From assembly GCA_963791945.1 (NCBI GenBank), contig CAWBUD010000002.1, forward strand, positions 4,216,001-4,280,000: DNA of 64,000 bases. The letters run 5' to 3'. A program made the position numbers and the translations under genes. Origin of the DNA: PALSA-1003 sp963791945. Lineage in GTDB: Bacteria; Pseudomonadota; Gammaproteobacteria; Burkholderiales; Casimicrobiaceae. The notes below the pieces were generated by a model, which saw nothing but the letters and a program-made list of their open reading frames with translations, did no database searches and was not told the DNA's origin. This document shows positions 9,271 through 17,777 of the stretch, piece after piece; position 1 is the first letter of the stretch, and every line of letters starts with the position of its first letter.

Positions 9271-9696
9271 CTACCCGACCAGGCGCGCGTCCATGGTGAT
9301 GGTCGCGTTGAGTACGCGCGAGACCGGGCAGTTCGCCTTGGCATTACCGGCGATCTCGGCGAACTTCGCGGCGTCGATGTCGACGACGCGGGCGCGGGTC
9401 GTAAGGTGGATCGCGGTGATGGTCCACGCGCCGTTCGCCTGGTCGAGCGTCAACGTGGCCTCGGTATCGATCGCGTCCGCGGTGAAGCCTGCGTTGTTGA
9501 GCATGAAGGAAAGGGCCATCGTAAAGCAGCCGGCGTGCGCCGCCGCGATCAGCTCCTCCGGGTTGGTCCCCTTCCCGTCGCCGAAACGGGCGACGAAGGA
9601 GTAGGGCGTGTCCTTGAGCGTGCCGCTTTGTGTAGCGATGGTCCCTGCGCCTTCCTTCACCGTGCCCTGCCAGCGGGCGGAGGCTTTGCGTTGCAT
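9271..9696 (-). CDS. OsmC-family peroxiredoxin
   Basis: A 141-residue OsmC-type protein that reduces organic hydroperoxides in the cytoplasm using two cysteines. The first active cysteine is in AAHAGCFTMALSFML and the second in AKANCPVSRVLN, with the conserved Glu in NPEELIAAAHAGC. ATG at 9696 is chosen because CGAGGAGACGA lies just upstream; the frame continues further but without homologous sequence. It is followed on the same strand by the radical SAM gene 11 bp away and is divergent from metY. Confidence 0.93.
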   Translation of the reverse strand: MQRKASARWQGTVKEGAGTIATQSGTLKDTPYSFVARFGDGKGTNPEELIAAAHAGCFTMALSFMLNNAGFTADAIDTEATLTLDQANGAWTITAIHLTTRARVVDIDAAKFAEIAGNAKANCPVSRVLNATITMDARLVG

Positions 9697-9864
9697 TCGT
9701 CGTCTCCTCGGTTCTTCGTTTCCTTCTCCCTCGAGGAAGCGAGTGTAGGCCCATGCGCGTTTCGCGCCAAGTGGCGAACCTCGCCGCGCTCGCGCCATGC
9801 GTTAACATACCCGCATCGCAAGACCGCGCGCTTTCTCGCGGCACCCACGCATGGTGAGCCGACG

Positions 9865-11172
9865 ATGACCGATCCCAAAGGCATCCGATTCGATACACTG
9901 ACGCTGCACGCAGGGGCCCGTGCCGACCCTGCGACCGGCGCGCGGGCGACGCCCATCTACCAGTCGGCGTCGTTCGTGTTCCGCGACAGCGATCACGCCG
10001 CGGCGCTGTTCAACATGGAGCGCGCGGGGCACGTCTACTCGAGGATTTCCAATCCGACGTGCGCGGTTCTCGAGGAGAGGATCAGTGCGCTCGAAGGTGG
10101 CGTCGGGGCGATCGCGGTCGCGAGCGGCCAGGCTGCGCTGCACCTGGCGATCGTCACGCTGATGGGCGCCGGATCGCACATCGTGGCCTCGCGCTCGCTC
10201 TACGGCGGTTCGCACAATCTGCTCGACTTCACGCTGCCGCGCTTCGGCATCGAGACGACCTTCGTCGATCCCCGCGATCTCGACGCCTGGCGCGCAGCCG
10301 TCCGGCCGAACACGCGGCTCATGTTCGGCGAGACCCTCGGCAATCCCGGTCTCGAAGTCCTCGACATCCCGCGCGTGTCGACGCTCGCTCACGAGCACGG
10401 CCTGCCTCTGCTCGTCGACTCGACCTTCACCACGCCGTATCTCATCCGTCCTTTCGAGCACGGCGCCGATCTCGTCTATCACTCGGCGACCAAGTTCCTG
10501 TCCGGCCACGGCGTGGTGATCGGGGGGCTGCTGGTCGACGGCGGACGCTTCGCCTGGGACGAGCCCGGGCGAAGCGCAGGGAAATTTCCGACGCTGACCG
10601 AGCCGTACACGGGGTTTCACGGCATGGTGTTCGCGGAGGAATCGACGACCGCCGCCTTTCTCCTGCGCGCGCGACGCGAGGGCATCCGCGATTTCGGCGC
10701 CTGCATGGCGCCGATGACGGCGTTCCAGATCCTCCAGGGCATCGAGACGCTGCCTCTGCGCATGCAGCGCCACGTCGACAACACGCGCAAGGTCGTGGCC
10801 TTCCTCGCCGGCCACGCTTTCGTCGAATCGGTCGGCTATCCCGAGCTGCCCCAGCATCCCGACCACGCGCTCGCCAAAGAGCTTCTGCCGCTCGGCTGCG
10901 GCGCCGTGTTCAGCTTCTCGATCCGGGGCACGCGCGAACAGGGCCGCAAGTTCATCGAGCGTCTGAACATCTTCTCTCACCTCGCCAACGTCGGCGACGC
11001 CAAGTCGCTGGTGATCCATCCCGCGTCGACGACCCATTTCCGCGTCGCGACCGAGGACCTTCGCGCCGCCGGCATCACCGAAGGCACGATCCGGCTGTCG
11101 GTCGGACTCGAGGATCCCGACGATCTCATCGAGGACTTGAGCCGGGCGCTGCACGCCGCGGAGAAGGGCTGA
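9865..11172 (+). CDS. O-acetylhomoserine (or O-succinylhomoserine) sulfhydrylase
   Basis: Pyridoxal-phosphate enzyme of the Cys/Met metabolism family, likely making homocysteine from an activated homoserine and sulfide in methionine synthesis. The 435 residues fit MetY/MetZ length. The N-terminus ATPIYQSASFVFRDSDHAA and the central SGQAALHLAIVTLM are family-typical; the PLP lysine is in VYHSATKFLSGHG (about residue 209) with the Asp in LLVDSTFTTPYLI upstream. The start is ATG at 9865. MetY and MetZ cannot be separated with certainty by eye; the insertion around the PTLTEPYTGFHG segment favours MetY. The alpha/beta hydrolase gene follows 6 bp later. Confidence 0.9.
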   Translation: MTDPKGIRFDTLTLHAGARADPATGARATPIYQSASFVFRDSDHAAALFNMERAGHVYSRISNPTCAVLEERISALEGGVGAIAVASGQAALHLAIVTLMGAGSHIVASRSLYGGSHNLLDFTLPRFGIETTFVDPRDLDAWRAAVRPNTRLMFGETLGNPGLEVLDIPRVSTLAHEHGLPLLVDSTFTTPYLIRPFEHGADLVYHSATKFLSGHGVVIGGLLVDGGRFAWDEPGRSAGKFPTLTEPYTGFHGMVFAEESTTAAFLLRARREGIRDFGACMAPMTAFQILQGIETLPLRMQRHVDNTRKVVAFLAGHAFVESVGYPELPQHPDHALAKELLPLGCGAVFSFSIRGTREQGRKFIERLNIFSHLANVGDAKSLVIHPASTTHFRVATEDLRAAGITEGTIRLSVGLEDPDDLIEDLSRALHAAEKG

Positions 11173-11178
11173 TCCGCG

Positions 11179-11973
11179 ATGCGCGTACCGGTCGCGGGCC
11201 GCGACGCCTATGCCTACACGGGATCGCGCGCCTTCGAAACCGCGCGAGCGACCATCGCGTTCGTGCACGGCGCCGCCGGCGACCACGGCGTGTGGGCGCT
11301 GCAATCGCGCTATTTCGCGCATCACGGATGGAATGTGCTCGCCGTCGATCTGCCCGGCCACGGGCGAAGCGCGGGCGAGCCGCTCGCCTCGGTGCAACAG
11401 ATCGCCGACTGGCTGGTGGCGCTGCTCGATACGCTCTCGATCGAAACCGCCGTTCTCGCGGGTCACAGCATGGGCGCGCTCGCGGCGCTCGACGCCGCCG
11501 CGCGTCATCCTGTCCGGATCGCGAAGCTCGCGCTCTTCGGCGCCGCGGTTCCGATGCCGGTGGCCAAGGCGCTCCTGGACGCGGCGAAGCGCGACGACCA
11601 TGCCGCGCTGGAGATGATCAACGGCTGGTCGTTCTCGCCTTCGGATCAGCTCGGCGGCAACCGCATGCCGGGCGTATGGATGACGGGTAACGGCATGAGG
11701 CTCATGGAGCGCTGCGCCCCCGGCGTGCTGCACACCGACCTCCTCGCGTGCCACCGCTACGCGGACGGATTGAGCGCCGCGGCGCAGGTGCGCTGCCCCG
11801 CGCTGGTGGTCCTCGGCGTGCGCGACCGCATGGCGCCGGCGAAGAACGCGGCGGCGCTCATCGCTGCGCTCCCCGACAAGCGCGTGATCACGGTTCCCGA
11901 ATGCGGGCACAGCCTCATGGTCGAAGCGCCCGATACCGTGCTCGACGGGCTGCGCGAGTTTGCTACACGCTAG
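11179..11973 (+). CDS. Alpha/beta hydrolase
   Basis: A 264-residue alpha/beta-hydrolase-fold protein. The oxyanion region is FVHGAAGDHGVW (about residue 30), the nucleophile elbow is AGHSMGALAALDAA (Ser about residue 95), the acid is probably Asp in LGVRDRMAPAKNA, and the catalytic His is in VPECGHSLMVEAPD. The triad therefore looks complete. It begins 6 bp after the sulfhydrylase stop, so the two are co-transcribed. A role linked to methionine or acyl-homoserine metabolism is possible, but the substrate cannot be told from the sequence. Its 3' end overlaps the convergent redoxin gene by 4 bp. Confidence 0.88.
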   Translation: MRVPVAGRDAYAYTGSRAFETARATIAFVHGAAGDHGVWALQSRYFAHHGWNVLAVDLPGHGRSAGEPLASVQQIADWLVALLDTLSIETAVLAGHSMGALAALDAAARHPVRIAKLALFGAAVPMPVAKALLDAAKRDDHAALEMINGWSFSPSDQLGGNRMPGVWMTGNGMRLMERCAPGVLHTDLLACHRYADGLSAAAQVRCPALVVLGVRDRMAPAKNAAALIAALPDKRVITVPECGHSLMVEAPDTVLDGLREFATR

Positions 11974-12512
11974 CCGTTACGCCACTTGATCGAGCAGCCG
12001 ATCGAGGCGGTCTGACTTGCCGGGCCCTTGCCCGTACGCGCGACCTGCACCATGGCGTCGTAGAGCTCGCGCGGCGCATCGGGCTTCGACGAGCGTCCCG
12101 AATCGTCGAGGCGGCCGCGATATTGCAGCTCGAGCTTCCCGTTGTATCCGAAGAAATCCGGCGTGCACACCGCGCCGTATGCCTTCGCCACGTCCTGCGT
12201 TTCGTCCCAGAGATAAGGGAAAGGAAAATGCAGCCGGGCCGCGACGGTCTTCATGTTCTCGAACGAGTCCTCGGGATAGTCCGTCGGATCGTTACTGGAG
12301 ATGGCCACCGAGCCGATCCCCTGCGGCTTGAGCGCGGCGGCGTCGCGGACGATCTTGTCGATCACCGCCTTGACGTAAGGACAGTGGTTGCAGATGAACA
12401 TCACGAGCAGTCCGTTGGTGCCCGCCAGCTGGTCGCGGCGGTAGCGCCGGCCGTCGGTGCCGACAAGCTCGAAATCCGGCGCCCGCGCGCCGATATCGCT
12501 TGGAATCGCCAC
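11970..12512 (-). CDS. Thioredoxin-fold redoxin (AhpC/TSA-like) with CxxC and C-terminal GCSIKW
   Basis: A 180-residue cytoplasmic redoxin. The thioredoxin-like active site is FICNHCPYVKAV (about residue 45) with Cys-x-x-Cys. The protein also contains AISSNDPTDYPEDS, typical of this AhpC/TSA-like subgroup, and ends in IGCSIKWRNG, a conserved C-terminal cysteine block. Start GTG at 12512 is chosen because AGGAGACTC sits just upstream; the frame continues upstream into non-homologous sequence that overlaps rsmE. A secreted relative ending in GCSIKY lies at 23378-23974. The physiological partner is unknown. Confidence 0.85.
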   Translation of the reverse strand: MAIPSDIGARAPDFELVGTDGRRYRRDQLAGTNGLLVMFICNHCPYVKAVIDKIVRDAAALKPQGIGSVAISSNDPTDYPEDSFENMKTVAARLHFPFPYLWDETQDVAKAYGAVCTPDFFGYNGKLELQYRGRLDDSGRSSKPDAPRELYDAMVQVARTGKGPASQTASIGCSIKWRNG

Positions 12513-12591
12513 GATGAGTCTCCTGGTGTCTCGCTGTGGCAAAATGCTAGCATGCCGCGGCGTTGCCACGATACCGCGCCGCGCTTTCCGC

Positions 12592-13323
12592 ATGGTCCCG
12601 CGCTTCTTCGTTACACCACCGCTTGCGACGGGGCGCGAGATCACGCTTCCCTCGAGCGCCGCGCATCATGCTGCCCAGGTCCTGCGCCTCGCGCGCGGCG
12701 ATCCGGTGAACTTGTTCGACGGCGAAGGTGGCGAATACGGCGGGGAGATCGTGAGCTCGACCTCGCGCGCGGTCGTCGTGATGCTGACGGAGCATCGGCC
12801 GGTCGAACGCGAATCACCGCTCGAAGTCACGCTCGTGCAGGCGCTCATCGCATCCGACCGGATGGATGACGTGATCCGGAAGGCGGTCGAGCTCGGCGCG
12901 GCGGGAATCGCGCCGGTCTTGAGTGCGCGCGGCGTCACGCGTCTCGAGGGCGATCGCGCGCGGCGCCGGGTCGAGCATTGGCGACAGATCGGGATCGCAT
13001 CGTGCGAGCAGTGCGGCCGCAATCGCTTGCCGGCCGTGCATATGCCAAGCGAGCTTCGCACGTGGCTCTCGCAGCCTTCGAAGGCGCGCTCGCGCCTGGT
13101 GCTCGCGCCTTCGGCAGGCGACTCGCTCGCCCGGGTATCGGAGCCCTTGAGCCCGGTCGAGCTTCTCGTCGGACCCGAAGGCGGGTTCGCGCCGGAAGAA
13201 GAAGACGTCGCAATCGCCGCGGGGTTTCGCGCCGTGCGGCTCGGTCCGAGAATCCTGCGCACGGAAACCGCGGGACCGGCTATGCTTGCGGCTTTGAACG
13301 CCCTCTGGGGAGACTGGCGGTGA
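12592..13323 (+). CDS. rsmE: 16S rRNA (uracil-1498-N3)-methyltransferase RsmE
   Basis: SPOUT-class methyltransferase of 243 residues that modifies U1498 of 16S rRNA. Family features are MVPRFFV at the start, HHAAQVLRLARGD (about residue 25), QALIASDRMDDVIRKAVELG (about 85), the SAM-binding VELLVGPEGGFAPEEE (about 190) and RLGPRILRTETAGPAMLAAL near the end, which forms the trefoil knot. ATG at 12592 gives the usual length. The upstream region is short and shared with the divergent redoxin gene. Confidence 0.95.
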   Translation: MVPRFFVTPPLATGREITLPSSAAHHAAQVLRLARGDPVNLFDGEGGEYGGEIVSSTSRAVVVMLTEHRPVERESPLEVTLVQALIASDRMDDVIRKAVELGAAGIAPVLSARGVTRLEGDRARRRVEHWRQIGIASCEQCGRNRLPAVHMPSELRTWLSQPSKARSRLVLAPSAGDSLARVSEPLSPVELLVGPEGGFAPEEEDVAIAAGFRAVRLGPRILRTETAGPAMLAALNALWGDWR

Positions 13324-13409
13324 GCCGGGGCGGGTACAAAAAGAACCGATGCGCGAGGCTCTGAGGGATTCTCCTCGCGATCGCTTTGCTCGGCGCTGGA
13401 GACCATCGC

Positions 13410-14138
13410 GTGAAACGACTGCTTTGCGCATTGTGCTGTGCCGTCGCGACCGGCGCAGCATGGGGCGAGGGCCCGCCCGAGATTCCACGCTTCTCCAGCG
13501 CCACGGCCGTGGCCGCTCTGCCCGCGGGATGGAAGCACCTTCCGCTCGCCTCTTTCAAGAACAATACCGAATACAGCCTCGTCAGCGAGGACGGCGCCGT
13601 CGTCGTCCAGGCGACCGCCCGCAATGCGGCCTCGTTCCTCGCGACGAAGGTCGATTTCGATCCGCATCAGTTTCCGATGCTCTCATGGCGGTGGAAGGTG
13701 AAGCAGGCGATTCCCGCGGCCAACACCGCGGAGCAGAGCAAGGAGGATGCGCCGGCGCGCATCATGGTCGCGTTCGACGGCGACGTGTCGAAGCTCTCGG
13801 CCAAGGACCGCTTCGCCGCCAAGGCGGCACAGTCGATCTCCGGCATCGGGCTGCCCTATGCGACGCTGATGTACGTCTGGGGCGGGAAGGTCGCCCTCGA
13901 TTCGATCACCACGAGCAGCCGCAGTGCGCGAATCCGGATGCTCGCCGTCGCCGTCGACGAGCAGGGCGTCGGCCGCTGGCAGACCTACAACCGGAACCTG
14001 GTCGAGGACTTCAAGCGCGCGTTCGGAGAGGAACCTGGCCGCCTGATGTCGATCGAGGTAATGACCGACACCGACAATACCGGCGCAGACGCTCAGGCTT
14101 ACTACGGCGACATCAGCGTTTCCGCCGCGAAACGGTGA
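13410..14138 (+). CDS. Exported DUF3047 family protein
   Basis: A 242-residue protein with a signal peptide (VKRLLCALCCAVATGAAWG) and a mature region of the DUF3047 type: FKNNTEYSLVSEDGAVVVQA, LSWRWKV, a DAPARIMVAFDGD segment and the C-terminal DTDNTGADAQAYYGDI. Proteins of this family are periplasmic and of unknown function; the fold resembles carbohydrate-binding jelly-roll proteins, which is only suggestive. Start GTG at 13410 is preferred because it begins the signal peptide and has GGAG upstream. A palindromic repeat follows immediately after the stop. Confidence 0.82.
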   Translation: MKRLLCALCCAVATGAAWGEGPPEIPRFSSATAVAALPAGWKHLPLASFKNNTEYSLVSEDGAVVVQATARNAASFLATKVDFDPHQFPMLSWRWKVKQAIPAANTAEQSKEDAPARIMVAFDGDVSKLSAKDRFAAKAAQSISGIGLPYATLMYVWGGKVALDSITTSSRSARIRMLAVAVDEQGVGRWQTYNRNLVEDFKRAFGEEPGRLMSIEVMTDTDNTGADAQAYYGDISVSAAKR

Positions 14139-14142
14139 ACCG

Positions 14143-14177
14143 TAGCCCGGGATGAGCGCGAAGCGCGAATCCCGGGA
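14143..14177. repeat. Dispersed palindromic repeat, family 1 (copy B)
   Basis: Complete unit beginning GTAGCCCGGGATGAGCGCG and ending GAATCCCGGG, a 7-bp-plus palindrome around GCGCGAAGCGC. It starts 4 bp after the DUF3047 stop codon and lies between convergent genes, where it could also terminate transcription. Confidence 0.8.
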
Positions 14178-14239
14178 GACATCCGAAAGCGAAAAGCTCC
14201 GCGTTTCACGTCCGGGTCGACGCGGCCTGCGCAAGAATT

Positions 14240-14698
14240 TCAGCGCTTCGGCGCCGGAGCGCTCACCGTGTCCGCGGCAACCAGGATGCTGCAGCGGACG
14301 CGCTCGAGCAGAATCGCGTCGACCGAGCCGCGCCACCAGCGCAACGCAAACGATTTGCTGCGCGGGTGGCCCAGGATCAGCAGGTCGATGCCCAGCTCGG
14401 AAACGAGCTTGGTGATCACGTCGACGGGCTCGCCCACGACCAGATGGTCGACGACGTTGACGCCCTTCGACGCGAGCAGCGCATGCGCCTCCTTCAAGTC
14501 CGCCTCCATGTGCTCGCGCTCGTCGGCCAGCGCAACCTCGGGAACGTACTCTCCCGCCAGCAGGTACGCCGAGGGGTAGTGCACGACGCCGGCAAGGTGT
14601 ATCTCGACCGATGCCTCGGGCGCCAGACGGACCGCTTCGTCGAGGGCGGATCGGGATCCCGGTGTGCCGTTGTAGGCGACGAGAATCTTTCCGTACAT
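14240..14698 (-). CDS. Universal stress protein (UspA family)
   Basis: Single-domain UspA protein of 152 residues. It opens with MYGKILVAYNGTPGSRSALD and has the nucleotide-binding G-2x-G-9x-G(S/T) region as LGHPRSKSFALRWWRGSVDA, followed by LLERVRCSILV. The G-x-x-G pattern is altered (GHPRSKS), so ATP binding is uncertain. ATG at 14698 is supported by AAGGAGGG just upstream. It is transcribed from the same strand as the MFS exporter and starts 15 bp after that gene's stop, so they are probably one operon. Confidence 0.92.
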   Translation of the reverse strand: MYGKILVAYNGTPGSRSALDEAVRLAPEASVEIHLAGVVHYPSAYLLAGEYVPEVALADEREHMEADLKEAHALLASKGVNVVDHLVVGEPVDVITKLVSELGIDLLILGHPRSKSFALRWWRGSVDAILLERVRCSILVAADTVSAPAPKR

Positions 14699-14712
14699 GG
14701 CCAGTCCCTCCT

Positions 14713-16083
14713 TTAGCCTCGTACCTGTTTTCTGATCGCGAGGGCCGGAACCACGGCCGCCGCAAACGCGATCGTAACGACCAAAAAGCAATCGCGAAAG
14801 GCCGGGGCGGCCTCGCCCGACCCCGCGTAGGCGTCAAGCCTCCACTCCAGCAGCACGGCGAGCAGGTTCACGCCGATGGCGCCCCCGAGCTGGCGGGCGA
14901 AATTCACCACCGACGCCGCGTGACCCAGGTGCTCGGGCGGAAGCGCCTGTACCGCCCCGACGTTGAGGGAGGGGATGATGAGCCCCAACCCCACGCGGCC
15001 AACGGCGAGCCAGAGGGCGAGCACCCAGAACCCGGTGGAGCCCGTCGCGAGGGCGAGCAGCAGGCTCGACACGGCGAAGCAGGTGAGGCCTGCGGCAATG
15101 ACATGCCTCGCGTGCGCACGGTCCGTCAGCCGCCCGGCCAGGGCAATCGCTGCCGCCAGCGCCAGGCCGGGCACGAACAGCAGGTTGCCGGCCTGAGCGG
15201 GCGAATAGCCCGCGATATCCTGCACGAACACCGGCACCAGGTACGTCGTGCCGAACAGTCCCACTCCGTATGCAAAAGCGACGATCGAAGCCGCGCGGAA
15301 GCTCGGGCTCGCGAAGATGCTCAGGGTAAGCAGCGGCGCCTTGGCCTTTCTCTCCCAGGCGACGAAGGCGATGGTCAACGCAAGGGCCACCACGGCGTGA
15401 ACGAGCGTAAGAGGCGCCGTCCACCCTGCGCGGTGACCGACGACGGGCAGATCGAGCAGCGCGATCAGCGCGCCGATGACCAGCACCGCCCCGGTCCAGT
15501 CGAACGGGCGTCGCACCGCTCCGCTCTTGGCATCCGACAGCGACAGGATGCCGAGCGGCCACGCGGCTACGCAGAAAGGCACCGAAAGGAGGAAGATCGC
15601 GCGCCAGCCGAACATCTGCATCAGCGCGCCGCCGACCGCGGGCCCGATCGCCGGCGCAAGCACGACGCCGAATCCGAAAAGCCCCATCGCCCGGCCGCGC
15701 TCTTCCGGCGCGAACACGGCGAACAGGGCCATCATCGACAGCGGTTGCATGACGCCCGCCGCGGCGCCCTGCAGCACGCGCGCGAAGATCATCGACGCCG
15801 CGTTCCAGCTCGCCGCGCCCAGGAGCGAGCCGACCAGGAACACGACCATGGTCGCGAGGAACGTTCGCCGCTGGCCGAAGGTATCGACAAGCCACGCGGT
15901 CGCCAGCATGGTCGCGGTCGTCGCTGCCAGAAATCCCGTCGCGATCCATTGCAGTGAATCGTGGCCGATGCCGAACTCGCGGAGCAGCGCGGGAAAGGCG
16001 ACATTGACGATCGTCGCCGCCAGCACCGTGGCCACGGTCCCGACCATGACGGCGGCGACGACTCCTGCCCGGTGTTGGAACAA
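14713..16083 (-). CDS. MFS drug exporter, DHA2 (EmrB/QacA) family
   Basis: Inner-membrane proton antiporter with about 14 hydrophobic segments. The opening helix reads VMVGTVATVLAATIVNVAFP, with TIVNVAFP matching the DHA2 motif C-like opening; the motif A loop is WLVDTFGQRRTF, and GPAVGGALMQMFGWRAIF matches motif C. The start is uncertain: TTG at 16083 (456 residues) keeps the first helix whole, ATG at 16047 would clip it, and an upstream start overlapping holA is possible. It lies 13 bp after the holA stop. The substrate cannot be predicted. Confidence 0.85.
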   Translation of the reverse strand: MFQHRAGVVAAVMVGTVATVLAATIVNVAFPALLREFGIGHDSLQWIATGFLAATTATMLATAWLVDTFGQRRTFLATMVVFLVGSLLGAASWNAASMIFARVLQGAAAGVMQPLSMMALFAVFAPEERGRAMGLFGFGVVLAPAIGPAVGGALMQMFGWRAIFLLSVPFCVAAWPLGILSLSDAKSGAVRRPFDWTGAVLVIGALIALLDLPVVGHRAGWTAPLTLVHAVVALALTIAFVAWERKAKAPLLTLSIFASPSFRAASIVAFAYGVGLFGTTYLVPVFVQDIAGYSPAQAGNLLFVPGLALAAAIALAGRLTDRAHARHVIAAGLTCFAVSSLLLALATGSTGFWVLALWLAVGRVGLGLIIPSLNVGAVQALPPEHLGHAASVVNFARQLGGAIGVNLLAVLLEWRLDAYAGSGEAAPAFRDCFLVVTIAFAAAVVPALAIRKQVRG

Positions 16084-16096
16084 CGCCGAAATGGCC

Positions 16097-17131
16097 TCAG
16101 GCCGACGCGGGTTCGGCGACGTTGAGCGACCGACCGCAAAGCGCGAGCGCGACTTCGGCCAGATCTTCCCAGACGCTGCCCTGGCCGATCCCCTTGGCGA
16201 GCGCGTCGAGTCGCGCGAGTCGTAACAGAAGCTCGCGCAGCGTCGCGGGGTCGATGCGGCGTGCGGCACGCTCCATCGCCGCCTGACGCTTGCCCCACGC
16301 GCGGGCGTTGCGCACGGCGACGGCGATCGGTGTTCCCGTTGCTGCGGCCGCGAGCACGGCCGCGAGCGAGTGCAGATCCTCTCCCAGCTGCCAGAGGATG
16401 AGCGGCACGCCCTCTCCCGCGGCTTCGAGCGCAGCGAGTATGCGCAGCGCCCGCGCGGGGTCGCCCGCGAGCCAGGCCTCGGAGAGCTGGAACACGTCGA
16501 AGCGCGCCACGTCGGCGACCGCCCTCAGCACCCGTTCGTGCTCGAGCTCGCCCTCCGGCAGAAGCAGTCCAAGCTTGTCGATTTCCTGCTTCGCCGCGAG
16601 CAGGTTCCCTTCGGTCGCGTCGGCGAGGAATTGCAGCGTTTCATCGCCGACGCGCTGGCCCTGGCGCGCGAGGCGCTCCGATAGCCAGCGAGGCAGCTGG
16701 TCGCGCTCGACCGGATATACCTCGACGCTGACCCCCGACCGCTCGAGCGCCGCGAACCAGGCCGCGCCCTGCGCCGCGCGGTCGAGCCGCGGCAGGGTGA
16801 TCAGCGTGACGGTATCGTCGCTGAGATGCGCCGCGTGATCCTCCAGCACGCGGGCCCCTTCGACGCCCGGCTTGCCGGAAGGCAGCGACAGATCGATCAA
16901 GCGCCGTTCGCCAAACAGGCCGAGATTGCGCTGCGCGGCGGCGAACGCGTCCCACCTGAAGCCGGAATCGGCCACGAAAATCTCGCGCTGGTCGAAGCCT
17001 GCGGCGCGCGCGGCGGCTCGGACCTGGTCCCCGGCCTCGAGCGCGAGCAGGGTCTCGCCGCCATGGACGACGTAGAGTGGCCGGAGTCCGTCGGCAAGAT
17101 GGGCAGCGAGCTGGGCGGAACGGAGCTGCAT
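16097..17131 (-). CDS. holA: DNA polymerase III subunit delta
   Basis: Clamp-loader delta subunit of 344 residues, which opens the beta sliding clamp. The N-terminal domain has LRPLYVVHGGETLLALEAGD and QREIFVADSGFRWDAF; the central part has FADATEGNLLAA-type sequence (FLADATEGNLLAAKQEIDKL); the C-terminal collar domain contains LILWQLGEDLHSL. It sits directly after lptE on the same strand, completing the leuS-lptE-holA operon order common in Beta- and Gammaproteobacteria. ATG at 17131 lies 9 bp after the lptE stop. Confidence 0.95.
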   Translation of the reverse strand: MQLRSAQLAAHLADGLRPLYVVHGGETLLALEAGDQVRAAARAAGFDQREIFVADSGFRWDAFAAAQRNLGLFGERRLIDLSLPSGKPGVEGARVLEDHAAHLSDDTVTLITLPRLDRAAQGAAWFAALERSGVSVEVYPVERDQLPRWLSERLARQGQRVGDETLQFLADATEGNLLAAKQEIDKLGLLLPEGELEHERVLRAVADVARFDVFQLSEAWLAGDPARALRILAALEAAGEGVPLILWQLGEDLHSLAAVLAAAATGTPIAVAVRNARAWGKRQAAMERAARRIDPATLRELLLRLARLDALAKGIGQGSVWEDLAEVALALCGRSLNVAEPASA

Positions 17132-17140
17132 CGAAACCCG

Positions 17141-17677
17141 TTACGCGGGCTTCTTCGCCGCCTGGAGCCGGCGCACCAGCTGCGACACGGCGTCGTCCTG
17201 CATCTCGTGCCAGAGGCGTTGCTCCTGCGCTTCCTTGGCGAGCGCCTCGGTGTCGTTGTAGGTGTAGGTCCGCCGCACGAGCAGCTCGGAGGTCGGCAGC
17301 CAGTCGTTGCCCGCGGCGTCGCGTACCCGGAACAGGATGCGCTTGGTGAGGAGGTATTCGGCCACCTTCCCGCCGCTCGACAGCGACAGGATCTGCTTGT
17401 TGTTCTCGACGCTCGTTATGTCGAGAATCGCCTGCGCCTGATCGGGCGAGGGCACTAGCTTGGCGCTGCCCGCGCCCTCCAGGGAACGGCGCAGGTCGAG
17501 CGTCAGTGGTTGGGACGCCGGCGAGTTCAGGTACAGCGTGTCGAAGGCGTAATGCGCTTCGCCGCGCAGGTGGAAGCCGCAGGCGACAGGCCCGCCCAAG
17601 AGCGCGAGCGCGACGACGAGTCGCGCGACGAGCGATTGGACAGCGGGCCTGTCGTCCCCGCGAAGGCGGGGACCCAA
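17141..17677 (-). CDS. lptE: LPS-assembly lipoprotein LptE
   Basis: Outer-membrane lipoprotein that plugs LptD in lipopolysaccharide export. The lipobox region is LALLGGPVACGFHLRG, with CGFHLRG typical of LptE. The mature part contains TLDLRRSLEGAG, and later YLLTKRILFRVRDAAGNDW. A clean start is hard to find: no ATG or GTG precedes the signal peptide, and the best candidate is TTG at 17677, giving 178 residues. That codon lies at the edge of a REP repeat, so the first residues (LGPRLRGDDRP) are translated repeat. The upstream frame through the repeats to 17914 is probably not translated. Confidence 0.85.
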   Translation of the reverse strand: MGPRLRGDDRPAVQSLVARLVVALALLGGPVACGFHLRGEAHYAFDTLYLNSPASQPLTLDLRRSLEGAGSAKLVPSPDQAQAILDITSVENNKQILSLSSGGKVAEYLLTKRILFRVRDAAGNDWLPTSELLVRRTYTYNDTEALAKEAQEQRLWHEMQDDAVSQLVRRLQAAKKPA

Positions 17678-17773
17678 GTTGGCCGACCGGAATGCGCGCT
17701 CGTCGTCCCCGCGCAAGCGGGGCCCCAGTGTCTTTGCGAACGCCGCTGGGTTTCCGCGCTCGCGGGAACGACG
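17651..17773. repeat. REP cluster, family 2: two direct units and one inverted unit between leuS and lptE
   Basis: Unit 1 (17651-17676) reads GTCGTCCCCGCG-AAGG-CGGGGACCCA. Unit 2 (17702-17728) reads GTCGTCCCCGCG-CAAG-CGGGGCCCCAG. Unit 3 (17746-17773) is inverted and ends CGCGGGAACGAC. Each forms a short hairpin, and units 2 and 3 can pair with each other, as in REPIN-like arrangements. This GTCGTCCCCGCG type is widespread in proteobacterial genomes. It interrupts an otherwise tight operon and overlaps the putative lptE start. Confidence 0.85.
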
Positions 17774-17777
17774 GCGA